A stretch of 64,000 nucleotides of DNA, from the NCBI GenBank assembly GCA_022496185.1, contig WTXG01000026.1, positions 1-64,000 of the forward strand, written 5' to 3'. Shown piece by piece: positions 34,954 through 47,710 of the stretch. Below the pieces are notes generated by a model. The model worked only from the letters and a program-made list of their open reading frames with translations, was not told where the DNA came from and did not search any database. The stretch comes from Multifurca ochricompacta. Taxonomy: Eukaryota > Basidiomycota > Agaricomycetes > Russulales > Russulaceae. Position 1 is the stretch's first letter; each line of letters starts with the position of its first letter. Position numbers and translations under genes: made by a program.

Positions 34954-35199
34954 GATGAGCAAAGTCGTCTCAACCATAGTCCTGCTGAAATCGGACGGGG
35001 GGCATCGTAGTGTAGAAAAGAAAGTACAGTAAAACACTAGTATACAAATACAAAGGAAAACTCACGGCGGACCTTAATGTAAAGTATCGTTCACAAACAC
35101 AAACACAAATGCGAAGGTAATGAGGTATTGATAGAGAAAACATGGCCCAGAAAATATTAGCGTATAAGCATCGATCAAATTTAAACACCCTTTACATTC

Positions 35200-36743
35200 T
35201 CAATCCCTCCAGATCGGAGTGTCGAACGACCCACCTCCCCAATAGTATACGGAGACGGGACGAGCGGAGAGTTTGCGCGCGGTAATAAATGGCTCTATAC
35301 ATGTGGATATTGATCCTTGAGGCGCGTTCAGGTAGAGATCGCGCAATGCAGGTAACGTGTACCGGGCCGTGTCCCTTTCAAGAGCAGACGCAATACTTGG
35401 CACCAGCGTGCCGGTCACGTCAAGCCTCTTCACGGCTTTAAAAGGGCGAAAAAGTTCAATCCATGGTTCCGAGACATCCTCTTTTGGGTCGAACCAACGT
35501 GACCACAGAAGAATCTCGAGCCGCTCGACGCCGGCAAAGAGGTCACAGAATTGTTCGCAGATGTGGGCTAGTAAAGGCACCTGTTGATCTGGTTCATAAC
35601 ACGAGATTTCAGATGAAAACTCTCCTGGGGACATGAGGGATGTTGATAATCATTCGTAATGACAATATCATCCCCCAAAAACCTGATGTATGTGTGACGT
35701 GGTGACCTCAGTTCTTCGGCGCGACGAACGAACTGGGAGAAACGCGGGATGTAGCACGTGAGCTCTTCGAAGAACGTTATACTGATTCGTTTGAGAACAG
35801 GAGCGTTAATCCTTGCGACGAGGTCCTCCAAGTACCCGCTTTCACCTGTAAATTGAAATCCAGTGAGAGCAGGAAGTACGTGGCGGTCCCGGGGTGGTGG
35901 GTTTCTGCTCCATCGAGCCGGGGGGGGTTGAGGGAGGAAGTGGACCTCGAGGTACTCAAGCTGGGTCGTCGTCGACAAGCCAATGGCGAAGGTGTCCGGT
36001 GGAAAGTATCCACTCATCGGGATCGACTCTAGGCGAAGAGAGACAAGGTTTCGAGTGGACAAAAGGAGCACCGGTAATGTAGGAAAGGAAATCCCATCTA
36101 AGTGAACATCGCGTAATCGTGGGGTAGATCCGCCCAGAAATCCAATGGGAAGGGTCGTCATAGTATCTTGTGATTGAAGCCAAAGGTACTCCAATGTGTC
36201 AAACTGCGCCCGTAACAACGTGCACGCTTTTACCGAAATTGAGTTCGTAAAGGTTAAGTTGATTTCTCGTATACGGTTAGGATGTGTGAGCGCAGAAATG
36301 ATATTATGTTCATCTTGAGGAGACAGCGACCGGGTTGGCGTGAGTCGGGGATACCAAATGGTGATAGGCAAGGGTGGCCAGAAATCCAACGTTTTCCTGA
36401 TTGGTTTGTGGTATGTATAGAAGAGTCGCAGGTCCAGGTTCTGTGGTGATGCAAATATGACCGATCTCCATCTCCGGCACACGTGCGTAAGTCTATGCCA
36501 CTCCCATGGGCCGGATGATGGGCAGCCCAGAGTGCCCAATCGATAGTATTTGAATATTTCAAGGAGGATTTCGTCCGGGAGGAGATCAATCGCTCCTACT
36601 CGGTCGACTTTGCCTGTCCCACACGGACAAATTAGCTTTTGTCTCGAGGAAGTCTTGTGCCTAGGATGTACGTACGTTGATTCTTTGGTTTCCGCCGAAC
36701 CTTGGAAAAGATTTGGCGGAGATCTTTTTGACTGCAGAGACAA
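35200..36743 (-). pseudogene. F-box/LRR-type gene E, one frameshift
   Basis: The frame from 36743 has a 50-residue basic leader, then an F-box (IDLLPDEILLEIFKYYRL ... HRLTHVCRRWRSVIFASP), the family segment KPIRKTLDFWPPLPITI, and leucine-rich sequence through SGYLEDLVARINAPVL. It breaks at about 35650, where the next frame takes over with FSSEISCYEPDQQVPLLAHI and runs to the normal C-terminus (ITARKLSARPVSVYYWGGG) at 35200. A single one-base change separates the two ORFs (391 and 144 residues). A TATA-like ATATAAGG lies near 36908 on the minus strand. Sequence error is a real alternative to true inactivation. Confidence 0.75.
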
Positions 36744-39000
36744 CGCCAGACGGTAGGGGTGGACGACGAACCATTCTACATTCTAAGTAAATTATCATGT
36801 CAACTTCGTTCGTTTTATTCTGCACGGGCTCATTGAGGGGTATAGGCTTACCAGTAATAGCTCATCGGCAAGAGCGAAGTGACGGGAACAGAGGGAAGAA
36901 GGACAGGCCTTATATCTGACATAGATGAGGCGTAGGCAGTGTGTAAAGGTAAGAGAGGGATACACTTCTCATATATGTGGACACCGCATCGCTGTGCGCA
37001 TCGCCTCAATGTCCTAATAGTGAATTCGTCAGTACCTGATCGATAATATTGATATTGTCCATAGAGAAGGTCAGAAATTTCTCGGTGTTACCACAGGAGA
37101 CATGGCTGTATGAGAGATAATATACTATATTTTACAGCATCGGACTACAAGACAGAGATGTGTAAAGAACGACGTCTCGGTCCCGGTGGCGTCAAGCCCG
37201 GTTGCAGTGAGGCGGGCCGGGATATATGCCCACTTTTGGAAATAAGTTGCTTGCATTGCCAACGCCCCACGCCCCATGCCCATTGTGCATGCCTACAACG
37301 TACCATATAATTCGAGGCCGATTCATTCACAGTGAAGGAGAGTATCTCTTAAGAATTCTCTTGGAACCTTTGATAATGACCTCAGGTACATGATTCATTT
37401 ATTATTTATTCATTAATGCGGCTTTACGGCGCGTTGGTTAGAACAAACTCCACTGTACATAGTTCCCCTTATTGATTTATCTGGTTCTAAGACTGCAAGA
37501 CATTTTACACTGGGAATATTTCATCCAAAGATCCAAAATTCTCAAATAAAATTCGTGTGCACGAGTATGCCAAAAAAATTGAACTCAAACTCAAGATAGC
37601 TCCACTTAATTTCGAGGAGACGATCGAGACGACAAGTGCTTCTCCATTCGTGGCTTTCTCCATTCGTCCTCTAAACACGTGGCGAAACTTGTACAAGGGC
37701 AGCCTGAATAGCGTTGGAAGGGCATGGGGAAGGGCCCCTGCCACGCCGGAGGATATATTCACAGAATCTAGGCCCAGCTCCATAGCACAATCTACCAGGT
37801 GGATTGCTCACGTCTCATAAAAGCGGAGCCAATCTTCTGGGGACAAGCACAACTAGATATGGCACACTGGCAAAGGCATCAGTGACGGGCTACTTTCTCT
37901 GCTGCCGCAATCAACACGGGCTCTAGCCTGATATGTACTATGGCCATGTTGCTTGGGCATGATCCCTGAGGCCGGCATGGGTGCTCCAATTGCGCTGCCC
38001 CGGCGAACACGGCAGGCATGGAACGCGCAATTGGTCTCCATATCACTTTAGTGCGTGTACAAGGTGAACCACCTGAGTGACGTTGACCCTTTTAAAACTA
38101 AATGGGGTAGGTGTAACCGGTAACGGATTCAGCAGACTCACTTTACCTTCATTTCGACCTCATTCTACCAGGGTGTTGCTAACAGTGCTCTGTGGTGTAT
38201 ATGTGGACATAAGCAGACCATTAGACATACTCCCATCCAGCGGGATCTTTTAATGTCATGATTAAACGCTTGTGGTGAACTAGAAGATGCCCTCGGCGTG
38301 TAATTTATGGCCCACTTTTTCGAGCGTCCTCTTGTGTCCATCCACGTTGATGACACGCGCTACAACGCCACACTAATCACAGCTCTGCTGAGCACTGTGA
38401 ACGAGGGGAGCAAGTTTCTCACCTTTTCAAACCACACGAAACCAATGCTTGAAAACGTCTCTATCGTGCTCTTACATCGGTAAGGCAGCACTCCTTCGTC
38501 CTGGCTAGTTGGCATGTCTAGGCAACCACCACGACATAAGCGACACCCGCGTATCAGAAAATACGAGCACAAACAAGACAGTTGGGCGTATTCCACAGAT
38601 AGGAGGCCTTGGTGAGGGCAGGTGCAGACCAGACCATTGGGGCCGGCAGGTTGCAGGCATGGATAGGGCCTTAGAGTTTCAGAATAAGCTAGCCACGCTT
38701 ACTAGGACAGGCTTGTCATCATGTTTCTCTGACAGCTTGCCGTCATGGTTTTGCTGAATGTCCCTGTCCAGCTGTAAACCGAGCTAAATCTCCTCGACAT
38801 GATGTGATGCCCGTCCTACTGCACATAGTTACCGTGATGCGTTCGGGGTAAAAACTATGGTTACACAAAGAGACCATAGTGAGGCTATAGTGAACCCCAC
38901 AAAACTAATGAAAGAATGGGGCATCAAAACAGCAGGTGTAAACATGGGTAGCCTGGGAATAGGGAAATGGGATCGGTAACGAGAGGAACCCCCGGGAGGA
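36744..39000. other. Spacer between F-box loci E and F
   Basis: Several short ORFs on both strands show no recognisable domain, and I see no repeat shared with the rest of the window. The part nearest 36750-36920 is the presumed promoter and 5' leader of locus E. Confidence 0.4.
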
Positions 39001-40444
39001 TCATTCATAGAGCCAGGAGCGTTGTCGTTTCCAGGGGCGTACAGATACCAGGTGATCAGAGAGTCGACGCGCGACGAGGAACGGGTGTGTCATCGATACG
39101 GACTGAGGAGCTTCAAGGAAAAGACTGCGCAGCGCGGGTAGCACCCCCATGGTTATTTCCTCACCGAGATCTTTCAGCGCATGGATGACGTGCCCCGCCG
39201 GTGGGTTACATAAAAAAAGCCTCTCCACAGAGGTGAATGCGCGGAGAAGCTCCAGCCATTCCGCAGGGTCCATATCGTCTTTCCAACCAGGGTGTAATGA
39301 ATTCGCGCAAATGTTAAGCCCTTCTACACTGGAGAGGGGCAAAGACTGGGCGCATAATTGGGCCACACACGGATTTTGCCAATCCAATTCTTTGCATGAG
39401 ACTTCAAACTGCAGGTATCTGGAAATCCCTGTCTCTCCTTCCTGGTGAAGGTTGATAAGACGTCTTTCTCTCTCGAGACCACTACTGCCTTGTTAGGTGA
39501 TTTGAGCTTCTCTGCGCGGCCAATAAATGGGAAAGGTGCGGAATTTCGAAGAGGAGTTGGTTGAATAACCTTACGTCACGACGTCGAGCAAAGGGGCGTC
39601 AATTTTCTCACGAGGTCCTCCAGATACTAGCTGACACCGTGAAATTTGAACATAGTGAGAGCCGGGAGGACTGTACGTATGAGCAGAGGTGGGCGTTGCC
39701 TTCGTGGACGAGAAGTCGGGGAGCTAAAACCAATGGAAAAGTCTTCGAGCCTGGTCAACGAAGATAGGCACGTGACCATATCCCCTGGTGAATGTAGCCG
39801 GTATTCGGTATCTTCAAAAGCTGAAGACTGACGAGATCGCTAGTAGATAATGCTGGAAATGGAATGCTGCCCAAGGAGAAACTCTGCAAAAGTGGTGCCG
39901 ATCTACCCAAAAACTCGTTAGGAAGGACGGGTGCGGCCTCGTCTACAGACCAAAGCTGAAGGTTGGTCACGCCAGAAATGGATCTTGCATTACGGTGGCC
40001 ATTTTCTCCAATAATGAACCGGTCGCAGCAAGCTCGACTGAACATACGCGACCAGAGCGCTCGAGTGCGGCAATGATGTTATCCTCGTCTTCAGGAGCTG
40101 GGAGTGTAAATTCTCTCGGCTTAGATATTGGATAGTGATGGGCAAAGCCGGCCAGCAATCTATGTTCTTCCTTACTGGCGTTCCGCGAGTGCAGAGAAGT
40201 CGCAGATCCAAACGTTGCCTAGACGCAAATATTACCTGTGCCATCTTCCGCATACGTGCACTAGCGTCTGCCATTCCCATGGGCCGTCCAAATATTCCAT
40301 GAGACCCATTCGATAAAAATCGAAAATTTCTAGGAGAACATGGTCGGGGAGTGCTTCAATTGTTACACGTCGAAGAATGAAAGCTGTAGAATCCAACTTA
40401 GTAATCGTTATAGGCGCCGTGCGTAAGACGAACCTCGACCCCAA
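39001..40444 (-). pseudogene. F-box/LRR-type gene F, multiple frameshifts
   Basis: Collinear pieces of the family appear in three frames. They are the N-terminus and F-box (VTIEALPDHVLLEIFDFYRM ... WQTLVHVCGRW, 40444-40232), the TPVRKNIDCWPALPITIQY region (about 40200), a leucine-rich segment (FLGRSAPLLQSFSLGSIPFP, about 39900), and the C-terminal part (WKDDMDPAEWLELLRAFTSV to SDHLVSVRPW, 39300-39001). Several indels and short deletions lie between them. It is a decayed member of the array. Confidence 0.8.
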
Positions 40445-41599
40445 CGATTTCCTGAACGGTAGTCTAGCGGTTTCGGAGAAGAGTTGGGAGATGAATAATG
40501 AGCGTCGTGGTTGTCAGAAGTTTTTGTAGCATGCCTGCGTAAAATTCGGTCGCTGTCGACACAACCGGACCAGTGTCAGTAAGGCATCAGACGAACCGAT
40601 GAGAGCTCATTGACATAATCGGTAAGCCTGAGGCGGTACCCGTAGCCTTAGCCTTGAAACTTGAAATCACGCGAGTAAGTTTGTTGAATGGATAAAGGTA
40701 TGAAAGAGTGGCGGCGAGGATAATGATCTGGTGATTGCTTTTGGAGAAGCCGCAGGGTTTGCTAGTGGCTTGGCCCTACAGACTGGGTCATTCTCACTCT
40801 CAACGCTCACCGGGCGCTAAATAAGCCTGAACACGATTCGAAGGGTCCAGAGTTCAGGGTCTGATCAAAAAATTATAGAGGCAGGAATGGGATTGGCGCA
40901 CTTCTCGTAACGCCAAGCAAGCCTCAATAGCGGTGGCCATGACTTCTGGGCCTGGCCTATCACGCCACATCACTTCCACAGCCTTCTGGCTCATCCCGGG
41001 TCTGTACGTGCGAGGGCACTACACTAGCCACTGTTAACCACATTCTCTACAACTGCTTCCTCCATCGCGAGGCCCGCATTGGATGGAACTTACACACTTG
41101 TCCTCAACTTCCATATCTACAACACCAAAAATCTCATCGAAGCCTTCTTAGACTACCTTCAAGAGTCGCTTCAGCCTTCAAGCCGTATACGTCGGACGAT
41201 ACGACCGGACTAGGCCTAGCATGGTAAGAGGTTTAAGGGCTTTCTTTTTGATTGACTTAGGCTTCTTCACAACACAATGAGCTGTGTCGCGTTACACTTT
41301 TCACTTTCATCTCCATTTTCCCTTCAGGGTTTATCACACATGGGATATCATCCCACCACCTCATTGTCAATAGTAGCTATTAGAGCACACTATCTAGTAG
41401 CCTCGCAACTTAGGCAATGCCTCGAAGCGCGTAATAAAGTCGTTTTTTTTTTCTAAAAAAAAGCCCCAATGGCACAGTGTCTGGTCATCTCGTGTAACCG
41501 AGGTCTTTTCCGCTATTTGCCATAGGGTTTCTCAACGGGTACCTCCCCAAGAGGGCTGTCAAGTAAAGTGTGTGAATACAATACTGAAAATACTTCTCC
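40445..41599. other. Spacer between F-box loci F and G
   Basis: No gene, repeat or RNA is recognised. A poly-T/poly-A tract lies near 41440-41462. Confidence 0.4.
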
Positions 41600-41901
41600 T
41601 CAAGTGCGCGTGAGATCCATGGCCTCAGCATCCCCAATCAGGTGAAGCCTCTCCAATGCATTGAAGCTCCAGTTAATCTGAGGCATCCACACTAAAAAAA
41701 AGGGGTAGAAGACGGGCCACAGATTTGAAACCATCGACTTGCCAAACGAGTACTGCAACGAGCTTCGCTCGATTATGAGTTCAGCAGAGGGGGGCCTTGT
41801 ACTGCGCGCCAAGGATCTTTGGTCATGACCTAGGTGTAAACTTACGACGCCAGAGGTTGACCGCATCAGAGGAGGGGGTCCAACGCTCCAAAATTGCCGC
41901 G
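41600..41901 (-). pseudogene. Possible remnant of another F-box family member
   Basis: The minus-strand frame just after locus G contains STSGVVSLHLGHDQ and FNALERLHLIGDAEAMDL, which resemble the LLLSARDLVSLRL and FGSVETLIVSGSLG stretches of the family but sit much closer together than in intact members. It may be a heavily deleted tandem copy. The similarity is short. Confidence 0.3.
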
Positions 41902-43397
41902 TCAATCAAAATCCCTCGTACCACCCCCATAGTGTACAGTTATGTTGTGGCCACAGAGCTGGCGCCTGGCGATAAACGCGTCGACAGGTGCAGACTTGGA
42001 GTTTCCGCCCAAATGAAGCCTACGCAGCGCCGGCAATACTTCGGGTGGGTCCATCATCCGCCTGGTGACCTGCTGTAGCGCGGGGGCGACGTTTGGCCCC
42101 AGAGGGCCGATCACGTGAAGCCTCTTCACGCTGCCATACGAGTCGAGAAGTTCCAACCATTGCGAGGGTTCAATATCATCCGGCCAACCAGTGGATCGAG
42201 GAGATGCGCGTATATAAAGTCGTTCTACCCTGGAAAGGAGAGGAGAAAAGTAGGTGCAGATCTGGGAAACCGAGGACACCTGCCAATCGAGCTGCCCGCA
42301 AGAGATTTGCAATGCGAACCGTCGATTCACAGGGTTGTTTCCAGCGGGCTGCCGAACCTTGGTGAGAATGAGGGAGATGCCACTCCTGGAAGAGTACACC
42401 ATAGCTTGATTGAGGGATTGCGAAGTTTCCGTGCGACCAATGAATTGGGATAGATGAGGGATTTCGAAGATGAGCTGATTGAAGAACGTTACTTCCAGGT
42501 TGCGGAGAAGCGGGGCATTGATTCTGGCCAAAATGTCCTCCAGGTACTCGCTAATACCCCGGAATTTGAATTCAGTGAGAGAATGGAGGACAATAAGGGT
42601 CAATGGAGGTGGACGTCTGCTTTTCTGGCTGGGGCGGGAAGTCGGGGCAAGGAATTGGATGTGGAGCGATGTGAGTTCGGTCATTTCGGACAGACTACAG
42701 GCGAGTACTTCAGGTGGAAAGTACCCAGTACGAGGGATTTTCTCAAGTCGAAGGGAGACAAGATCCCTTGCGGATAAAAGAAGCTTTGGCAACGTTGAAA
42801 AGGCGATACCACACAAGTGGATATCACGCAAGCGTGGGGCAGATCCACCGAGGAAGACTGTGGGAAGGACTACAGATCCCGCTTTGTCTTGGGATTTAAG
42901 TGAAAGACATTCGAGTGCTGGAAGTGGCTCCTGCATTTGCGTGGCCAGTCCTTCCACCATCGTACTCGTCAGATCGAGTGTCAGCTCGTGTACGCGTCCA
43001 GGATGCTGGAGCGCGGTGAGGACGTCGCCAACTGGGGGTTTGGACCCCGATCCCCTGTGTATCGCAGAACCATAGGCAAGGCTGGCCAGCAGTCCAGCGT
43101 CTTCTGAACAGGTGTTCCGTATGTGCACAGAAGTTGTAGATTGAGACGGCGAGGTGATGTGAATATAACACGTCGCCATTGTCGGCACACGTGCAAGAGC
43201 CTATGCCACTTCCAACCGCGTCTTGACAAGCGTTCCATCACGGCCAGCCGATGAAAATTGAATATTTCCAAAAGGACATCGTCGGGGAGCATTTCGATTG
43301 TCACATGTCGGTGAATAATGTCAACTGTGATCAAGTCAGCTATCTTTCCGAAGGTTGTGTCTATGACGGACCTCGGCATTCCAGCTCTCCCACGCAA
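41902..43397 (-). pseudogene. F-box/LRR-type gene G, one frameshift
   Basis: The first ORF (from 43397) gives a leader, an F-box (VTIEMLPDDVLLEIFNFHRL ... WHRLLHVCRQWRRVIFTSPRRL) and TPVQKTLDCWPALPMVL, then loses frame near 43040. The second frame picks up with VGDVLTALQHPGRVHELTLD and continues uninterrupted through leucine-rich sequence (GGSAPRLRDIHLCGIAFS, GISEYLEDILARINAPLL) to the C-terminus at 41902. Only one shift separates the two parts, so this is either a very young pseudogene or a sequencing error in a functional gene. Confidence 0.75.
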
Positions 43398-46207
43398 AGT
43401 GCGTGTTTCGTTTTCTGTACTTCCGAAGGTTCAAATACAGTGGGTCCTGGCACCGACTCGAGGGAGGATGATGGCTGGAGGGACGACGAACGACGAACTC
43501 GTTTCCGGGAATATCTGCAGAAATACCGAATGGTCATACTAGTTAGGCCTGTGCAATGTAATCTATGAGGCTCGGTACATACTGGCGCTGATTCTTGGCC
43601 ATTAGATCGATGGTTGTAGGGAGCACGGGCGTGGGAAGGTCAAGATGGAGATGGGCCAATGACCAGAAAAAAGGACATTAGTAAGCCTGGCCGCATTACG
43701 ACCTGGTCAGGTCAGGTTATCATGGCGCGTTCACGGGGAATTGGCGGCCCATCTATAGGTATTTTTTGGAGCTGCAGGATCAGAAAACACCCAGTATTAT
43801 CGTAAATTTGAGGCATGACGTGGACGCCGATGAATTTGAAGGAAGGTCACCGCACCGACGATGGTCGTAACGCCACGTGCAAGCTGGCGAGTACGTAAGC
43901 ACCATTGCTTATGCGCTTTTTGTTTTGCGTATTTTGACATCAACCAACACCAGGACACACACAAAAGAATTCCCTGCCCCATAACTGACATAGCACCGGT
44001 GAGCCAGTGAGTGGTGTGATAAATGTATGGAGGTTTTTGACATTCAATATGGGGAGGTCATCTCTCTTGCGACTCACTGGGACATCGGCAATGGAAACCG
44101 TATGTATCGATAGTCCCATTAGAAGGGAAAGAAGGCTATGCGAGGCAAGTTGAACGAGCCGTCTGACTATATTTAATTCCCTCACCTTCCCTTCCAAATA
44201 TGAAGGGCTCACCGGGAGAAGCTTTGGGTTCGAACAGTTGCAGATTGGTCTGTTAGCAGGAATACATGGTCCATGACCAGAAATACACCGCTTTGACGTA
44301 AGGTATTATAGAAAGGTAAGTTCGTTCAAGGACTCACACTGAAAGAACTTGAATCGGAGTAGGACCAGCGAAAAGGGAAGAAAAACAAGCCGAAATTATG
44401 CCCTTCCCAATAATTTCGCGATGACTAGCAAGGCGACTAATTCAGAATCCGCCCTTCCGCTTGGATACCTCTGTGTTTTCTACAGGCAGTCTCTGCGAAG
44501 TGACTGAGCAGACATCCCCTCCAGTTCTCACACTACACGCTATCAAGATTCTTGACCATGAAGGGTCATGGGCCAGACCCGCTCTTTCGACATCTCTTGA
44601 ATCTTTGTGAATCTTTGTCACGTGATGGGATAATCCTCGTATGCTTAGATTCTTCTCGCGTTTTTGGGACAAAGCCTGCACTTTGGTGACTGAAGTGTTC
44701 CATAGGTCTTTGTCTGCCTGGGTCTGCTTGGGTGAACATCAGCAGCTACCTTCTCTGTTGAGTTTCCTTGCGCTTCCTCTATTTCTGCCCTCCGTGGCTT
44801 GATCTATCTGCTCTCTGTTTCTCGACCAAGGCCGGTCGTTCCTACGAGAAGGACTCCTATTAGTTCCTGCGAGACCCATGGTCCCAGTAAGGACGATCAA
44901 AAGATTCCCTGTTCTGAAGTGACTGGGAGTCTCCACTCTCCACGTCCCACTGACTTGGATTTTTTGTTCGTCCCTGCTTGGGTCCTTGTGACAGGCGTAT
45001 AGCGAGTCCTCTTTGTGGACTCCGTTGCTTCCATGACCCTTGACACACCCCAACTTGGTTCTTCTTTACTATTACTAACATCAGCTCTGGGTTGAGACAG
45101 ACGCTTCTAGCCTCATCCCTTGGACATTCGCAGTTCTACTTACTCCCCGTTGTGATCGTTGTGGCTTGTTGGGCCAACGCACACCAAACCCTGTGATATT
45201 CAAACACCTCACCATTCGCTCATGGAAATAACCCAGAACGAACGATAGCGTCTCAGGTTGGTCCACGCATCTGTGAAAGGGTGGTGTTTGCCCAGATCGA
45301 GGGGACTGGGTTTATTAATGCTGATAGGTCATCCTTGCTCTACGCATAGTTATCCCCCACTGCAGGAATCTGCAAAGTGAGCTCTTTCTCTTCCTTTTCG
45401 AAAATAGCTATGCCAGGTTATTTGGCTGTCTAAATCGCTGGTCTACAAGGCAGTGAGGAAGCTGTCACAGGTTATGGATGTCGAGATGCGAAGCTCAAGG
45501 TGTGGACCAGCAAGTGAGTGGCGTGCGCCAGTCCCGATCTTCAATGTCTCCGCATGGCCCCCTGTCCATATACAGGCGTCTGTCGTTATCTCGATGCTTC
45601 CTCAGCGCTTCAGGCGCTGCCTTCAAACCTTTCCGCAACGCGCGCGCAGTACACACGACCCGGAATGATTGGTAAATGGACCTGGGTGAGCTTTTGACCT
45701 TGCGCCGTTTCCTTTTCTTTTTCTGAAAGACACACTTTCCGTTTATATTTTAGTTACGCTCCTGACGACATTTATCCCAAGCTACCCGGTTGCATGGGAA
45801 TTTTGTATGCTTTTCATCATCTTTGGTCAAGTCAAGGGGAGCACGTCTTGTTGGCTCTTAAAGTACACCGTAGTACGATCCAGCAACCAGCCTTGGACGA
45901 CATCTTGCATGCGGAATACAAGTGAATCTTAAACAAAAAATCTGCCACTAGCATAACTAATAGCGCATGTCTTCGTGACTTGTGGTCCAGAGAGATGTCT
46001 ACTGCACCGGTGAAGGGTGTAGCCTTTCTTCGTCGCAGAATGTACTATCCCAGTGCTACGTGGAGAAAAAGGTAGAGAAACACTAATACGGATGGCAATC
46101 ATATAGTACTGAATAATTCAGATGTAACAGTGGTCATCCAAAACAAAGTGAGAATAACAAAGTAAGTGCATGACGAAATGTCCGTCCGTCAGTTAGAGGT
46201 CTTTTGG
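43398..46207. other. Spacer between F-box loci G and H
   Basis: 2.8 kb with no recognised gene or repeat. Short frames such as 44739-45053 (minus) and 45453-45668 (plus) have no identifiable domain. The part next to 43397 should hold the promoter of G. Confidence 0.4.
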
Positions 46208-47710
46208 TCACCTAATATAGCGTACAATAATAGGATGACCAGAGAACTGGCGCGCAGTGAGGAAAGGCTCAATATATGCGGCCTCCTTCAAGTGAAGATT
46301 GCGCAGCGCTGGCAGCATTTCGAGAGCCAATTCTTCAGGCACCTGTTGCAAAGCGCTCGCGACGCTCGTTCCCAAGCTACCAGAGACAATAAGTGTTTCC
46401 ACGCTGCCAAAGGGTTGGAAAAGCTCCAGCCATTGTGTGGAGTCCATGTCAGCCGCTTGATTACCAAGGGACGGGGGGGAAATGTTGATGTTGAGCTGCC
46501 CAACGCTCATAGGAAGAGGGGAGAAGTGGTTGCATACCTGCGCCATCGAGGAGATCTGCCAATCTAAATGCTGGCAAAGAATTTTCAATTCTAATTTTGT
46601 GAGGACGAATGGCGCTGTGAGCGGAGTAAGGGTGATGGAAATGCCATTCAAAGAGGAGTCCACCCTCGCTTCACTGTGTATTTTGAACCTTTCTGTGCGA
46701 CTCATAAACTGAGTGAGTTGTGGAATTTCGAATATGAGCTGATTGAAGAACACGATGTCGATATAATTGAGACGTGGAGCCTCGATTCTGGCCACAACGC
46801 CCTCAAGATACTCACTGACACCTTGGAACTCTAACCAGATGAGAGCAGGGAGGGCGATGCGTGTCAGCGAAGGTGGACGTCTGGTCTTTTGATCTCGACG
46901 AGAGGAGGGGGGAAGCAAATTGATTTTAAGCGTCCTAAGCTCTGTCATCGCGGACAAACTAGTGACGAGAGATTCTGGTGAAAGGTATTCTGTCATCGGT
47001 AACCCAATAAGCTCGATCGAAAGCAGGTTTTTTGCGGACAAAAGGAGCTTTGGTATGGCCGGAAACGTGATGCCACTTAGACAGATGTCTCTGAGACGTG
47101 GGGCGGACCCGCCAAACATTGTACTAGGAAAATAGGCCCACCCTGGCATCTCGTCAGCATGCGAAGAAAGCGAAAGGCGTTCCAGTAGAGGAAAAGGCTG
47201 CAGCATTAGTGGGGCACATTTTTCCAAGAGGGAGTGGGTTAAATAAAGCTGGATTTGGGATACACGATCGGCGTGCTGAAGTGCAGCAACGATGTCGTCC
47301 TCGTCTTCACGAAAGCAGGGTTGATAGCGCAGGGCCCGTATAACGATAGGTAAGGCAGGCAAGCAATCCAAAGTTTCCCTGACTGGTGTTCCGTATGTGC
47401 AAAGGAGTTGCAGATCTAGACGGCGTGGCGACGCGAACATGATATGTCTCCATTTTCGACAGACCTGGCTCAATGGGTACCATTTCCAAGGGAATTCCCA
47501 TCTTGCGACGTCGAGTCGGCAGAAATCGAAAATTTCTAGGAGGACATTTTCGGGGAGCATGTTGACTGTTGCGCGTCGGGACATATTATCTATTTTAAGT
47601 TCACCAATCCGGTCAGTAATTATCGCGTTTTCGAGTGAGCGTGACGCGCGTACATACCAAACAGTACGCGTGGTTTCGCATAATAAATAGTAGAGCACCG
47701 GCTCTGCCAC
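46208..47710 (-). CDS. F-box/LRR-type protein H (intact)
   Basis: A 500-residue uninterrupted frame. The F-box begins near residue 47 (VNMLPENVLLEIFDFCRL) and includes YPLSQVCRKWRHIMFASPRRLDL; then follow TPVRETLDCLPALPIVI, a helix-rich linker, and leucine-rich sequence with GGSAPRLRDICLSGITFPAI and GVSEYLEGVVARIEAP. The first Met gives a leader of about 42 residues; Met43 (MSRRATVNML, at 47584) is an alternative start nearer the F-box. By family it would recruit a substrate to an SCF ubiquitin ligase through Skp1. It is the nearest intact neighbour of I, in the same orientation, 970 bp away. Confidence 0.85.
   Translation of the reverse strand: MAEPVLYYLLCETTRTVWYVRASRSLENAIITDRIGELKIDNMSRRATVNMLPENVLLEIFDFCRLDVARWEFPWKWYPLSQVCRKWRHIMFASPRRLDLQLLCTYGTPVRETLDCLPALPIVIRALRYQPCFREDEDDIVAALQHADRVSQIQLYLTHSLLEKCAPLMLQPFPLLERLSLSSHADEMPGWAYFPSTMFGGSAPRLRDICLSGITFPAIPKLLLSAKNLLSIELIGLPMTEYLSPESLVTSLSAMTELRTLKINLLPPSSRRDQKTRRPPSLTRIALPALIWLEFQGVSEYLEGVVARIEAPRLNYIDIVFFNQLIFEIPQLTQFMSRTERFKIHSEARVDSSLNGISITLTPLTAPFVLTKLELKILCQHLDWQISSMAQVCNHFSPLPMSVGQLNINISPPSLGNQAADMDSTQWLELFQPFGSVETLIVSGSLGTSVASALQQVPEELALEMLPALRNLHLKEAAYIEPFLTARQFSGHPIIVRYIR

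Larger units (their letters stand above)
32315..35160 (+). repeat. Segmental duplication, block 1 (hydrolase block)
   Basis: About 2.8 kb, from ATACAAAGTTTAT to AAAACATGGCCCAGAAA, closely matches 54182-56975. It holds the hydrolase gene, its promoter region and about 550 bases of 3' flank. Introns are conserved as well as exons, so this is a DNA-level, fairly recent duplication. The one large difference is an upstream segment in opposite orientation. Confidence 0.9.

Noticed and set aside
37420..37450. A tRNA-like GCGCGTTGGTTAGA motif.
   Set aside because: The surrounding bases do not form a cloverleaf, and no matching acceptor or anticodon stem was found by eye.
37110..38757. Short ORFs between loci E and F as small genes.
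   Set aside because: All are under 100 codons, without recognisable motifs or supporting context.
44442..45266. Several overlapping ORFs of 60-104 residues between F-box loci G and H.
   Set aside because: No domain, no paralogous copy in the window, and no consistent frame.
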